Below, one piece after another: positions 1 through 8,350 of a stretch of 64,000 bases of DNA. The stretch's first letter is position 1; each line of letters starts with the position of its first letter. Below the pieces are notes generated by a model, which had not been told where the DNA came from, searched no databases, and was given only the letters and a program-made list of their open reading frames with translations. The position numbers and the translations under genes are program-made. The DNA is taken from the NCBI RefSeq assembly GCF_010548375.1, contig NZ_JAAGLY010000001.1, forward strand, positions 248,001-312,000. The letters run 5' to 3'. Origin of the DNA: Streptomyces sp. SID13726. GTDB taxonomy: Bacteria; Actinomycetota; Actinomycetes; Streptomycetales; Streptomycetaceae.

Positions 1-72
1 CCCGGGCAGGAATGGCCATGATGGATAGGGACGCGGGGCATCGCGTGCCACCGTGCGAGAAGGGGGAGCATC

Positions 73-294
73 TTGGACCGGCCGCCCGCGCACCACGCCG
101 AGGTCACCGACCGTGAGCCGGCTGCCGACATGGCCACGCACGTCTGGGAATCCGATCTGGCGGACGTCGCGGCGCTGCCCTTGGCCGCCGTGGACGGCCT
201 GTCTCCATTGCCTCCCGCCACCCGCCTCCTCAAGGAGGTGCTGCGCGCTCGCGGTGGCATCCGAGGTGGTGGTGAGCCCGCTCGCGCCGAGTAG
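73..294 (+). CDS. Short peptide resembling FxsA-type RiPP precursor
   Basis: This 73-residue product starts at TTG, five bases after an AGGGGGAG ribosome binding site at 61-68. Its middle reads ESDLADVAALPLAAVDGL and then LLKEVLRAR. That resembles the leader pattern (acidic, LxDLxxxPLxxL, then LRRVL) that I associate with precursors of the FxSxx-COOH cyclophane family. It stands 93 bp before a gene for the HExxH peptide hydroxylase that partners this family, which supports a precursor role. The usual C-terminal Phe-x-Ser-x-x is absent; the tail is Gly/Arg-rich and ends in ARAE, so the core is divergent or lost. A radical SAM maturase, if present, would be left of the window. It could also be an unrelated small protein. 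The leader resemblance is from memory, not a search. Confidence 0.5.
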   Translation: MDRPPAHHAEVTDREPAADMATHVWESDLADVAALPLAAVDGLSPLPPATRLLKEVLRARGGIRGGGEPARAE

Positions 295-387
295 TGCCGC
301 CTGACCTGCGGCGGACCTCGACGGTCGCCCCGAGCGCCGCCGGGGCCTGTCTGCATGCCCGCCCCCGTGACCGGAGGTCCCTCGCCC

Positions 388-2145
388 ATGAGCAGCGAAC
401 AGCGCCACGCCCCGTTCCGCATGCCGGGTCGGCTCTTCGCGGAGGTGGCCGCGGGCGGCGGCTCCGCCGAGGCCGTGGCGTTCCTCGAACGGGCGGAACG
501 GGCCCGGAGGCTGCTGCTCCTGCGCACCCTGTTGGACGACCTCGGCCCCCTGCCGACACCGCTGACCCCGGCGGCGGAGGCATGGAGTGTCCTCAAGGCG
601 GCGGCCGAGGCGGCACCCGGACCGGTCGACCGACTCCTCCTCGCCCCGGCCACCGGCGGCTGGATCGCCCACATGCTGCGCCGATTGCACGGTACGGCGA
701 CGGGTCCGCCGCTGTGGGCGGACGCGGGACACCTGGGCTCCCTGGCGATCTCGGCGTCACTGCTCGCCGGTACGGCGGCCGACCTGCGCGTCCCGCTCAC
801 CGACGGTCAGGTGTGCCTGCCGGGTCTGGGCCTGGCCCGGCTGCCGGGGGGACCACCGGGGGTGACGGTGGCTCACGCCCACGTGAGCGATGGCGAGTTG
901 ACGTTGGTACCGGCAGAAGAGAGCAGTGATAGGGGAGTCGCGGAGCCGGGCAGACTCGGGAGCGGCCTGTCCGTGACGGTCCGCCCGGTCACCGCACCGC
1001 TCGGAACCGGGGGAGCGACCCCCTCTCCGGCGGACCCGCACACCCCCTGGCTCCCCCTCCGTACCCTCACCCACTCCACCTCCACCGGCCCCGTCGCCAT
1101 CCCCCTCGACGACCTCGACCCTTACCGCGACCTCGACGACCCGCTCCCTCCGGCCCGTCTCGATGACGGTGAAGCGGCGGCCTGGCAGCGGGTGTTCGAG
1201 GAGGCCGTGGCGATACTCCAGGGACGGGGCGCTCGGGTCGGGCCCGGGCGGTTCGACCCCGTCGGGATTCGGGCTGTCGTGCCCTGGGGGCGTACTTCCG
1301 TGTCGCCTCCCGCGCCGCCGGCCGTCCTGGTCTCCGCCTCCAGTGGAGACGCCTTCGGGGCCATGGTCATCGCCCGCCCCTCCTCCCCGCTCGCACTCGC
1401 CGAGACGCTCGTCCACGAGTTCCAGCACAGCAAACTGGCCGCGCTCCTGCACCTGTTCCCGCTGCTCGACGACGACCGGGCGGAGCGCTACTACGCCCCC
1501 TGGCGGGCCGACCCGAGGCATCTCACCGGGCTGCTGCACGGCGCGTACGCCTTCACCGGTGTCGCGGGATTCTGGCGGGACCGGCTGGCCGACGCCCAGG
1601 ACGGGCCGGCCGTCGAGGAGGCGGGGTACCACTTCGCGCTACGACGCCTGCAGAGCCGTCTCGTCGTCCGCACCCTGCTCACCAGTGGACGGCTCACCGC
1701 GCAGGGCCACGCCCTGGTGACCGGGCTCGCCGGCACCCTCGACGGCTGGCTGCGTGAAGCCGTCCCTCCGGCCGCGCTCGAACGGGCCCGTACCGCCGCC
1801 GCGTTGCACCGCACGGAGTGGCGGCTGCGCAACGTCGTCCCGGTGGCCGCTCCCGTGCCCCGCGCCGACACACCGAGCCTGCGTCCCGACCGAGTCGCCT
1901 GGCCGGACGTCCGCACCCACGCCTTCGCCGCCCGTCCCACCGCTCCGCGCACCGCCGACGAACACCTCGCCGCCGGTGACCCGGCCGCCGCGCTGCCCCG
2001 CTACGCCGACGCCCTGATCGCCGACCCGGCCGAACCCCACACCCTCGCCGGCTGGATCGTCGCCCAGGCCGTCCTCAACCCGGGTCGCGCGTCCCGCCGG
2101 ATGCTGGCTCGGCCGGAGCTTCTTCAGCTGTCGCGGAGTGGGTGA
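388..2145 (+). CDS. aKG-HExxH-type peptide beta-hydroxylase
   Basis: The 585-residue protein carries a metal-binding HEFQH motif at residues 343-347, in the context AETLVHEFQHSKL. This is the signature of the HExxH domain family found with FxsB-type radical SAM maturases. NCBI names such proteins 2-oxoglutarate-dependent peptide beta-hydroxylases, acting in the cytoplasm on ribosomal peptides. About 90 residues of variable sequence around 160-240 separate an N-terminal region from the catalytic part, and a short TPR-like stretch (AAGDPAAALPRYADAL) lies near the C-terminus. I chose ATG 388 because GGAGGT lies 11 bases upstream; ATG 355 has no visible ribosome binding site. The small leader-like peptide just upstream is the obvious substrate candidate. 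Family assignment is firm from motif and context; substrate is inferred. Confidence 0.8.
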   Translation: MSSEQRHAPFRMPGRLFAEVAAGGGSAEAVAFLERAERARRLLLLRTLLDDLGPLPTPLTPAAEAWSVLKAAAEAAPGPVDRLLLAPATGGWIAHMLRRLHGTATGPPLWADAGHLGSLAISASLLAGTAADLRVPLTDGQVCLPGLGLARLPGGPPGVTVAHAHVSDGELTLVPAEESSDRGVAEPGRLGSGLSVTVRPVTAPLGTGGATPSPADPHTPWLPLRTLTHSTSTGPVAIPLDDLDPYRDLDDPLPPARLDDGEAAAWQRVFEEAVAILQGRGARVGPGRFDPVGIRAVVPWGRTSVSPPAPPAVLVSASSGDAFGAMVIARPSSPLALAETLVHEFQHSKLAALLHLFPLLDDDRAERYYAPWRADPRHLTGLLHGAYAFTGVAGFWRDRLADAQDGPAVEEAGYHFALRRLQSRLVVRTLLTSGRLTAQGHALVTGLAGTLDGWLREAVPPAALERARTAAALHRTEWRLRNVVPVAAPVPRADTPSLRPDRVAWPDVRTHAFAARPTAPRTADEHLAAGDPAAALPRYADALIADPAEPHTLAGWIVAQAVLNPGRASRRMLARPELLQLSRSG

Positions 2146-2181
2146 CGGGTGACGGGTGGCGGGTGACGCGTGATGGGTGAC
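2140..2181. repeat. 7-bp tandem repeat, six copies
   Basis: Six units of GGGTGAC or a one- to two-base variant run head to tail, beginning inside the stop codon of the HExxH gene. It may act in 3' end formation or be slippage-derived. Confidence 0.85.
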
Positions 2182-2226
2182 CGAGGGTGCCGGAGGCGGC
2201 CGGAGCGCCGGTTCGGTGGTCTCGAA

Positions 2227-2286
2227 CCTCACCCCACCGACCGCAACCTCACCCCACCGACCGCAACCTCACCCCACCAACCGCAA
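2227..2286. repeat. 20-bp tandem repeat, three copies
   Basis: Three units of CCTCACCCCACCGACCGCAA lie head to tail; the third differs by one base. The third unit contains the stop codon and last residues (RLRLVG) of the convergent NAD-kinase-like gene, so the gene end may have been shaped by the repeat. The space between the two convergent genes holds only this and the 7-bp array. Confidence 0.9.
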
Positions 2287-3162
2287 CCGCTCCCCACAGA
2301 CCCCCACCACCACCCGCTGCCCCCACGTCAACTCCACCGCGTCCCCCTCCATCCCGTCCCCGAAGGCGATCAACCGCTCGCACTCCACGGTGAGTCGGAG
2401 GCGCGCGGTGGCGGGCAGCTCGCCGGAGACCAGGGACGTGCCGGTGGCCGGGGACGGCCAGGCCTCGCGGACGAACCAGAGGAGGCGGGTCTCCGTCGGC
2501 GCCGGCAACCGTAGGCCGCCGCCCCGTTCCTGCCACACCGAGCGGAGCCAGCCCGTGGCTCCGGTCCCCGTGCCCACCAGTACCCCGGACGAAGCCTGGG
2601 CCTCGACGACACCCCCGTCGTCCTCCAGGCCCAGGCGGTATCGGGCCGTCTGGTGTCCGGCGGCGCCCAGGTAGATCTCGTTGAGTGCGACGAGTCGCTG
2701 GGTGTCGTCGGCGACGGCTTCGACCATGGTGAGTTCGTCGGCCCGGCCGGTGAGGGCCGAGGGGAGCAGGGCGGCGGCGTCCCGGGAGCGGTGGCGAACC
2801 AGGACACCCGGGTTGCGGTCGGGGTCGGCGTCGATGCCCAACACCGGCTGGCCGGACAGGTACTTGGCGACGTTCGCCACCAGACCGTCCTGGCCGACGA
2901 CGACCACCACGTCCTCGGGGGCGAACAGGAAACGGTCCAAGTCGGCCCGCTCCACCCGCGCCTGACGCCAGGTCAGCGGAATCGCGGCCGCCACCTCGGC
3001 CAGTGCCTGCCGGGCCCGGTGATGGCGTTCGGCGACCTCCTCGATGGCCCGGCCGCGCGAGGAGAGGAAGAAGGCGGCCTGACCGTGGGTGCCGTGGTGG
3101 GCCACCAACTCCTCGTACTCCGTAGTGCGATGGACCAGGACGACCCGGGGCGCGAGGCTCAT
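2269..3162 (-). CDS. NAD kinase-like protein
   Basis: The 297-residue protein has the fold signature of the ATP-NAD kinase / diacylglycerol kinase superfamily. [14 protein letters not shown] at about residues 85-98 corresponds to the GGDG nucleotide-binding loop (here GQDG). [15 protein letters not shown] corresponds to the second conserved Gly/Thr-rich segment. True NAD kinases use NAD and ATP or polyphosphate to make NADP. The altered loops mean the substrate may differ, so I do not call it ppnK. Start ATG is preceded by GGAG about ten bases upstream. It lies 127 bp downstream of the SPFH gene on the same strand, a pairing I recall from other actinomycetes, which suggests joint function. 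The housekeeping NAD kinase would be elsewhere. Confidence 0.7.
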   Translation of the reverse strand: MSLAPRVVLVHRTTEYEELVAHHGTHGQAAFFLSSRGRAIEEVAERHHRARQALAEVAAAIPLTWRQARVERADLDRFLFAPEDVVVVVGQDGLVANVAKYLSGQPVLGIDADPDRNPGVLVRHRSRDAAALLPSALTGRADELTMVEAVADDTQRLVALNEIYLGAAGHQTARYRLGLEDDGGVVEAQASSGVLVGTGTGATGWLRSVWQERGGGLRLPAPTETRLLWFVREAWPSPATGTSLVSGELPATARLRLTVECERLIAFGDGMEGDAVELTWGQRVVVGVCGERLRLVG

Positions 3163-3289
3163 GCGGCGCGCTCCGGCGAGTGCGGTGGGACGGCGACCGC
3201 ACCGAGCGCGCGGCCGATCACCGCCGACTCCCGCAGACCTTCACCGGCCCCCGCGGCCCCCCGCTCGTCCACGCCCCTCACGTCCCCCG

Positions 3290-4327
3290 TCACCCCTGCT
3301 CCCGCCCACCCAGCCGCGCCAGCAATCCCGTCAGCACGTCCGGCGAGATCGTCACGCTGTCGATGTGCGGCAGGTTCTCCGCGAGGCGGGTGCCGGTGAG
3401 GGCGTTCAGTGTCGGCACCTCCACGTCCGCGTGGGCCCGGAGCCACTCGGTCTGGGCCTGGGCCCGCGCCGCGCCGACCTCGCGTACACCCTCGGCCTCG
3501 GCGCGGGCCAGCCGTACGGAACGCGCCGCCTCCGCCTCGGCGAGCTTCACCGTGCGCGCGGCTTCCGCCTCCGCCCGTACCCCGTCCGCCGCCGCGTGCT
3601 CCTCCGCCTCGCGTCTGGCGTTCGTACCCCGCTGCTCGACCAACTGCTCCTCGCGGCGGGCGAGTTCGATCTGGCTGGCGAGTTCGTTCTCGGCGATCGT
3701 GCGCTCGCGTTCGACGGCGACGGCACGGCGCTCGTAGGTGGCCCGGTCCGCCTCCTGCTGGATCTGCTCACGGGCCGGTGTGCGCAGCGCCCGCTCCACC
3801 TCGGGTTCGGGCCGCAGGGCCACCACGCGTACGGCGACCACCTCGATGCCGGTCGCCGGGAGCCGCGGCTCCGCGCCCAGGCCCGCCGCGACCCGCTCCC
3901 GTACCGCCGCCACGCCGTCCACCAGGGCCGACGACAACGACGTACGGGCGAGGACGTCCAGCGCGTGCTGCTGGGCCGTCTCCGTCAGCAGGGTGCCGAG
4001 CTGTTCCAGCGGGGCGCCGCGCCACACCCCGGTGTCGGGGTCGATGGAGAAGTCCAGCCGGGCGGCGGCGAGCGCCGGGTCGCTGATCCGGTAGGTGACC
4101 GTCGCCTGTACGGCCACGTCCTGGAAGTCGGACGTACGGGCATGGAAGGTCATGGCCAACTCGCGGTCGTCGACCGGCACTTCGGAGAGCGCGGCGGTCA
4201 GGGCGCGGAACCAGAAGCTGAGCCCGGGTCCGTCGTGCAGCAGGCTGCCGCCGCGGTGGTGGCGGATGTGCGCTGTGGGCGCCCCGCGCAGGTGGCGCCA
4301 GCCGAGGCGCCGGGTGATGTCGGCCAT
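3290..4327 (-). CDS. SPFH/band 7 domain protein
   Basis: A 345-residue protein with a band-7 (stomatin/prohibitin/flotillin) domain over roughly residues 20-190, including [20 protein letters not shown] long charged Ala/Glu/Arg-rich coiled coil follows at about 195-300 (repeated EAEAAR-type units). The C-terminal segment [19 protein letters not shown] is typical of bacterial SPFH proteins. Such proteins form oligomeric rings or rafts at membranes. No clear N-terminal transmembrane helix is visible, so membrane contact may be peripheral. The next gene on this strand is the NAD-kinase-like gene. A perfect 12+12 bp palindrome lies 25 bp upstream of the start codon and is the likely operator. Confidence 0.8.
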   Translation of the reverse strand: MADITRRLGWRHLRGAPTAHIRHHRGGSLLHDGPGLSFWFRALTAALSEVPVDDRELAMTFHARTSDFQDVAVQATVTYRISDPALAAARLDFSIDPDTGVWRGAPLEQLGTLLTETAQQHALDVLARTSLSSALVDGVAAVRERVAAGLGAEPRLPATGIEVVAVRVVALRPEPEVERALRTPAREQIQQEADRATYERRAVAVERERTIAENELASQIELARREEQLVEQRGTNARREAEEHAAADGVRAEAEAARTVKLAEAEAARSVRLARAEAEGVREVGAARAQAQTEWLRAHADVEVPTLNALTGTRLAENLPHIDSVTISPDVLTGLLARLGGREQG

Positions 4328-4351
4328 CGAGTCCCCTCTTTTCGTCTGTAC

Positions 4352-4380
4352 GACGATAAACGGCGGAACCGTTTATCGTC
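4352..4380. promoter_or_regulatory. Perfect 12-bp inverted repeat, divergent operator
   Basis: GACGATAAACGG (4352-4363), a five-base spacer CGGAA, then the exact complement CCGTTTATCGTC (4369-4380). It sits between the divergent SPFH and arginine deiminase genes, 25 bp from one start and 71 bp from the other. That position and its symmetry fit a dimeric repressor site. No regulator gene is adjacent. Confidence 0.75.
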
Positions 4381-4450
4381 AAGAGGACGAGAACGGGAAA
4401 TCTGTACGAACGAAGGGGTCAAGACGCCCGCCGTTGGTCAGGATGGAGGC

Positions 4451-5674
4451 ATGGGATTCCATGTCGACTCCGAAGCCGGGCGGCTGCGCCGCGTCATCCT
4501 GCACCGGCCGGATCTCGAGCTCAAAAGGCTCACCCCCAGCAACAAGGACGCGCTCCTCTTCGACGACGTGCTCTGGGTGCGCCGGGCGCGCGCCGAGCAC
4601 GACGGGTTCGCCGACGTGCTGCGCGACCGTGGCGTCGCCGTCCATCTCTTCGGCGACCTGCTCACCGAGGCCCTGGCGATCCCGGCGGCCCGGTCCCTCG
4701 TCCTCGACCGTGTCTTCGACGAGAAGGAGTACGGCCCGCTCGCCACCGACCACCTCAGGGCCTCCTTCGAGACCCTGCCCGCCCCGGAGCTGGCGGAGGC
4801 CCTCGTCGGCGGCATGACGAAGCGGGAGTTCCTGGCCGCGCACCCGGAGCCGACCTCCGTGCGCTTCCACGTCATGGACCTCGACGACTTCCTCCTCGCC
4901 CCCCTCCCCAACCACCTCTTCACCCGCGACACCTCTGCCTGGATCTACGACGGCGTCTCCGTCAACGCCATGAAGTGGCCCGCCCGGCAGCGCGAGACGG
5001 TCCACTTCGAGGCGATCTACCGCCACCACCCGCTCTTCCGCGACGAGACCTTCCACATCTGGTCCGAGGGGCAGGCCGACTACCCGTCCACCATCGAGGG
5101 CGGGGACGTCCTCGTCATCGGCAACGGCGCCGTCCTCATCGGCATGAGCGAGCGCACCACGCCCCAGGCCGTCGAGATGCTCGCGCACAAGCTCTTCGCC
5201 GAGGGCTCCGCGCAGTCGATCGTGGCCCTGGACATGCCGAAGCGCCGCGCCTTCATGCATCTCGACACGGTGATGACGATGGTCGACGGCGACACCTTCA
5301 CCCAGTACGCGGGGCTCGGCATGCTGCGGTCGTACACCATCGAGCCGGGCGTCGGCGACAAGGAGCTCAAGGTCACCGACCATCCGCCGGAGCACATGCA
5401 CCGCGCGATCGCCGCCGCGCTGGGGCTCAGCGAGATCCGGGTGCTGACCGCCACCCAGGACGTGCACGCGGCCGAGCGCGAGCAGTGGGACGACGGCTGC
5501 AACGTCCTCGCCGTCGAACCGGGTGTCGTCGTCGCCTACGAGCGCAACGCCACCACCAACACCCATCTGCGCAAGCGGGGCATCGAGGTCATCGAGATCC
5601 CGGGCAGCGAGCTGGGGCGGGGGCGGGGCGGGCCGCGCTGCATGAGCTGCCCGGTGGAGAGGGAGGCCGTGTAG
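4451..5674 (+). CDS. arcA: Arginine deiminase
   Basis: The 407-residue enzyme hydrolyses L-arginine to citrulline and ammonia, the first step of the ADI pathway. Conserved features include the start [49 protein letters not shown] and the C-terminal GGPRCMSCP, which contains the catalytic cysteine. ATG 4451 has GGAGG three bases upstream within GGATGGAGGC; the frame is open far upstream but family alignment begins here. Ornithine carbamoyltransferase follows 79 bp later, giving arginine to citrulline to ornithine plus carbamoyl phosphate. Carbamate kinase, the ATP-yielding third step, is not in the window. Length is normal for the family. Confidence 0.95.
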   Translation: MGFHVDSEAGRLRRVILHRPDLELKRLTPSNKDALLFDDVLWVRRARAEHDGFADVLRDRGVAVHLFGDLLTEALAIPAARSLVLDRVFDEKEYGPLATDHLRASFETLPAPELAEALVGGMTKREFLAAHPEPTSVRFHVMDLDDFLLAPLPNHLFTRDTSAWIYDGVSVNAMKWPARQRETVHFEAIYRHHPLFRDETFHIWSEGQADYPSTIEGGDVLVIGNGAVLIGMSERTTPQAVEMLAHKLFAEGSAQSIVALDMPKRRAFMHLDTVMTMVDGDTFTQYAGLGMLRSYTIEPGVGDKELKVTDHPPEHMHRAIAAALGLSEIRVLTATQDVHAAEREQWDDGCNVLAVEPGVVVAYERNATTNTHLRKRGIEVIEIPGSELGRGRGGPRCMSCPVEREAV

Positions 5675-5678
5675 GGCC

Positions 5679-5714
5679 GTATAGGACTGTATAGAAATGC
5701 TGAATATCGTATAG
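5679..5714. promoter_or_regulatory. Three GTATAG direct repeats, helically phased
   Basis: GTATAG occurs at 5679-5684, 5689-5694 and 5709-5714, so the copies start 10 and 20 bp apart, on one face of the helix. They fill the gap between the arginine deiminase stop and the ornithine carbamoyltransferase start. A regulator-binding role (for example ArgR) is an inference; the match to known ARG boxes is not clear to me. Confidence 0.55.
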
Positions 5715-5753
5715 ACTTCCAGAGTCCTGTTCTCATTCCTCTGGAGCGCCCCC

Positions 5754-6761
5754 ATGGCGACAGTCCCCACCGCCCTCGCCGGGCGCCACTTCCTCAAGGA
5801 GCTCGACTTCACGGCCGAGGAGTTCCTCGGCCTGGTCGCGCTGGCCGCCGAGCTGAAGGCCGCCAAGAAGGCCGGGACCGAGGCGCGCCACCTGGGCGGG
5901 AAGAACATCGCGCTGATCTTCGAGAAGACCTCGACCCGCACCCGCTGCGCGTTCGAGGTCGCCGCGGCGGACCAGGGGGCCTCGACGACCTACCTGGACC
6001 CGTCCGGCTCGCAGATCGGGCACAAGGAGTCCGTACGGGACACCGCGCGCGTGCTCGGTCGTATGTACGACGGGATCGAGTACCGCGGGGACAGCCAGCG
6101 GAAGGTCGAGGAGCTGGCCGCGTACGCCGGTGTGCCGGTCTACAACGGGCTCACCGACGACTGGCACCCCACCCAGATGCTGGCCGAGGTGCTCACGATG
6201 ACCGAGCACACCACGAAGCCGGTCCCGGAGATCGCCTACGCCTACCTCGGCGACGCGCGCTTCAACATGGGCAACTCCTACCTGGTCACCGGCGCGCTGC
6301 TCGGCATGGACGTACGGATCGTCGCGCCGAAGAGCTACTGGCCCGCGCAGGACGTCGTCGAGCGGGCCCGTGCGCTCGCCGTCGACAGCGGGGCGCGGAT
6401 CACCCTCACCGAGTCGCTGGAGGAGGGCGTGCGGGGGGCGGACTTCGTCGCCACCGACGTCTGGGTCTCGATGGGGGAGCCCAAGGAGGTCTGGGAGGAG
6501 CGGATCGCCGCGCTGTCGCCGTACGCCGTGACGGCGGACGTCCTGCGGGCGACCGGGAACGCGGACGTCAAGTTCCTGCACTGTCTGCCGGCGTTCCACG
6601 ACCTCGGTACGAAGGTGGGGCAGGAGATCTTCGAGACCTACGGCCTGGAGTCCCTGGAGGTCACCGATGAGGTGTTCGAGTCAGGGCACTCGGTGGTGTT
6701 CGACGAGGCGGAGAACCGGCTGCACACCATCAAGGCCGTGCTGGTCGCGACGCTGGCCTGA
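5754..6761 (+). CDS. argF: Ornithine carbamoyltransferase
   Basis: The 335-residue enzyme interconverts ornithine plus carbamoyl phosphate with citrulline plus phosphate. It shows the carbamoyl-phosphate loop STRTR (residues about 60-64), HPTQ, and the ornithine-binding HCLPAFH near the C-terminus. Directly behind arginine deiminase it most likely works in the catabolic direction (arcB role), although sequence alone does not separate catabolic from anabolic forms. Start ATG follows CTGGAG by seven bases. The stop is only three bases from the stop of the convergent ATPase gene, with no room for an intrinsic terminator. Confidence 0.93.
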   Translation: MATVPTALAGRHFLKELDFTAEEFLGLVALAAELKAAKKAGTEARHLGGKNIALIFEKTSTRTRCAFEVAAADQGASTTYLDPSGSQIGHKESVRDTARVLGRMYDGIEYRGDSQRKVEELAAYAGVPVYNGLTDDWHPTQMLAEVLTMTEHTTKPVPEIAYAYLGDARFNMGNSYLVTGALLGMDVRIVAPKSYWPAQDVVERARALAVDSGARITLTESLEEGVRGADFVATDVWVSMGEPKEVWEERIAALSPYAVTADVLRATGNADVKFLHCLPAFHDLGTKVGQEIFETYGLESLEVTDEVFESGHSVVFDEAENRLHTIKAVLVATLA

Positions 6762-6764
6762 GCG

Positions 6765-7217
6765 TCACGCCGGGTGCCACTGCGGCGGCGCCGCCGGCAG
6801 CCGGAACCACACCGCCTTGCCCGTCTCCGTGGGCCGGTGGCCGCAGGACGAGCTGAGCGCCCGGATCAGCAGCAGGCCCCTGCCGTGTTCCTGCCACGGG
6901 TCCGGGTCCGTGGTGTCCGGCTGGGTCAGATGGCCCGAGGGCGCCGGGTCCGGGTCGTGCACCTCCACCTGGCAGCCGGTGGGGAGCAGCTCGACCACCA
7001 GCTCTATCGGCGTGTCGCCGGCCGTGTGCTCCACGGCGTTCGCCACCAGCTCGGCCGTCAGCAGCTCCGCGGTGTCGCTGTCCGCCCCGTGCTCCAGCTC
7101 GGCCAGTGCGGTGCGGACCAGGGCACGCGCCACGGGCACGGCCGCGGCGGAGTGCGGCAGCGCGATGCGCCAGGAGGCGGAGGCTGAGGGGCGATCTTGC
7201 AAGGCGGGTCCGTTCAT
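6765..7217 (-). CDS. RsbW-like ATP-binding protein (anti-sigma kinase family)
   Basis: A 150-residue single-domain GHKL ATPase. ELVANAVEHT at about residues 56-65 is the N box and EHGRGLLLIRALSSSCG at about 108-124 is the G box; VWFRLPA ends the fold. Streptomyces carries dozens of these HATPase_c_2 proteins. Characterised members bind sigma or anti-anti-sigma factors, or act with regulatory partners on development and antibiotic production. No partner anti-anti-sigma or sigma gene lies beside it, so its target is unknown. Confidence 0.8.
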   Translation of the reverse strand: MNGPALQDRPSASASWRIALPHSAAAVPVARALVRTALAELEHGADSDTAELLTAELVANAVEHTAGDTPIELVVELLPTGCQVEVHDPDPAPSGHLTQPDTTDPDPWQEHGRGLLLIRALSSSCGHRPTETGKAVWFRLPAAPPQWHPA

Positions 7218-7433
7218 GAGCAGGCTGTCCTGCTTTCAACCTTATGAATGGTACGGCGCCGTCGACAGAGGCGTCCGGCGGGCACCGTACGGGACCTTCG
7301 GCCCCGTTGGCAGGCGGCTTACCCGTAGGAACGGCTTTCCTCCCGGCGCTGCTCCCGCCGTTGCCGGTCTGTCGACGAGCCGTGACGGCTGTGACGGGTC
7401 CAGGTCACCTTCACCTGCGTCTATCGCGCACTC

Positions 7434-7459
7434 GTGACGACAGTCAAAGATGGGTGATA
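7434..7459 (+). promoter_or_regulatory. Shared 26-bp element before enoyl-CoA hydratase
   Basis: GTGACGACAGTCAA, eight bases, then GATA. The same 14-mer with the same spacing to GATA occurs at 15988-16013 in the ligase/acyl-CoA dehydrogenase divergent region. It lies 64 bp before the start codon. It could be a promoter whose -10 is GATAGC, an operator for the PaaX protein, or both. The rest of the gap 7218-7522 shows no convincing gene. Confidence 0.65.
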
Positions 7460-7522
7460 GCTTCGTTGGGTAGAGCACAGGTCGGACCTCGCACTTCACC
7501 GAGCACGAGGAGGCCGCACCAC

Positions 7523-8350
7523 ATGAGTCCCTTCACCGGCTCCGCCGCCCGCACCTCCGACTGGCGGCACCTGCGCGTCGACCTCACCGACGGCGTCGCC
7601 ACGGTCACCCTCGCCCGCCCTGAGAAACTCAACGCGCTCACCTTCGGCGCCTACGCCGACCTGCGCGACCTGCTCTTCGAACTCTCCCGCGAGCGCTCCG
7701 TCCGCGCCCTGGTGCTGGCCGGCGAGGGCCGCGGCTTCTGCTCCGGCGGCGACGTCGACGAGATCATCGGCGCGACCCTCGCCATGGACACCGCCCAGCT
7801 CCTCGACTTCAACCGGATGACGGGCCAGGTGGTGCGGGCCGTACGGGAGTGCCCCTTCCCGGTGATCGCGGCGGTCCACGGAGTGGCGGCGGGCGCGGGC
7901 GCGGTCCTGGCCCTGGCCGCCGACTTCCGGGTGGCCGACCCCTCGGCCCGCTTCGCCTTCCTGTTCACCCGAGTGGGCCTGTCCGGCGGCGACATGGGCG
8001 CGGCCTACCTGCTGCCGAGGGTGGTGGGGCTGGGCCACGCGACCCGGCTCCTGATGCTGGGCGAACCGGTCCGCGCCCCGGAGGCCGAACGCATCGGCCT
8101 GATCAGCGAGTTGACGGAGGAGGGTGGATCCGACGGGACTGCTCTTGCTCTCGCCCGCCGTCTGGCCGAGGGCCCGGCCCTGGCCCACGCCCAGACGAAG
8201 GCCCTGCTGACGGCGGAGCTGGACATGCCCTTGGCGGCAAGCATCGAGCTGGACGCCTCGACCCAGGCCCTGCTGATGAACGGCGAGGACTACAAGGAGT
8301 TCCATACGGCGTTCAAAGAGAAGCGCCCTCCCAAGTGGAAGGGGCGGTAG
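7523..8350 (+). CDS. Enoyl-CoA hydratase/isomerase family protein
   Basis: A 275-residue crotonase-fold protein. LAGEGRGFCSGGDVDEI carries one half of the oxyanion hole, and AAVHGVAAGAGAVLALAADFRVA carries the second. The region GLSGGDMGAAYLLPR is where catalytic acids sit. In this cluster it would hydrate or open the ring-derived unsaturated CoA ester after the monooxygenase/reductase step. Start ATG is nine bases from GAGGAGG. The stop codon TAG directly abuts the GTG of the next gene, so the two are co-transcribed and probably translationally coupled. Confidence 0.88.
   Translation: MSPFTGSAARTSDWRHLRVDLTDGVATVTLARPEKLNALTFGAYADLRDLLFELSRERSVRALVLAGEGRGFCSGGDVDEIIGATLAMDTAQLLDFNRMTGQVVRAVRECPFPVIAAVHGVAAGAGAVLALAADFRVADPSARFAFLFTRVGLSGGDMGAAYLLPRVVGLGHATRLLMLGEPVRAPEAERIGLISELTEEGGSDGTALALARRLAEGPALAHAQTKALLTAELDMPLAASIELDASTQALLMNGEDYKEFHTAFKEKRPPKWKGR

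Noticed and set aside
3089..4450. Upstream extension of the arginine deiminase frame
   Set aside because: The frame stays open by chance through the antisense of the SPFH gene; family similarity starts at 4451.
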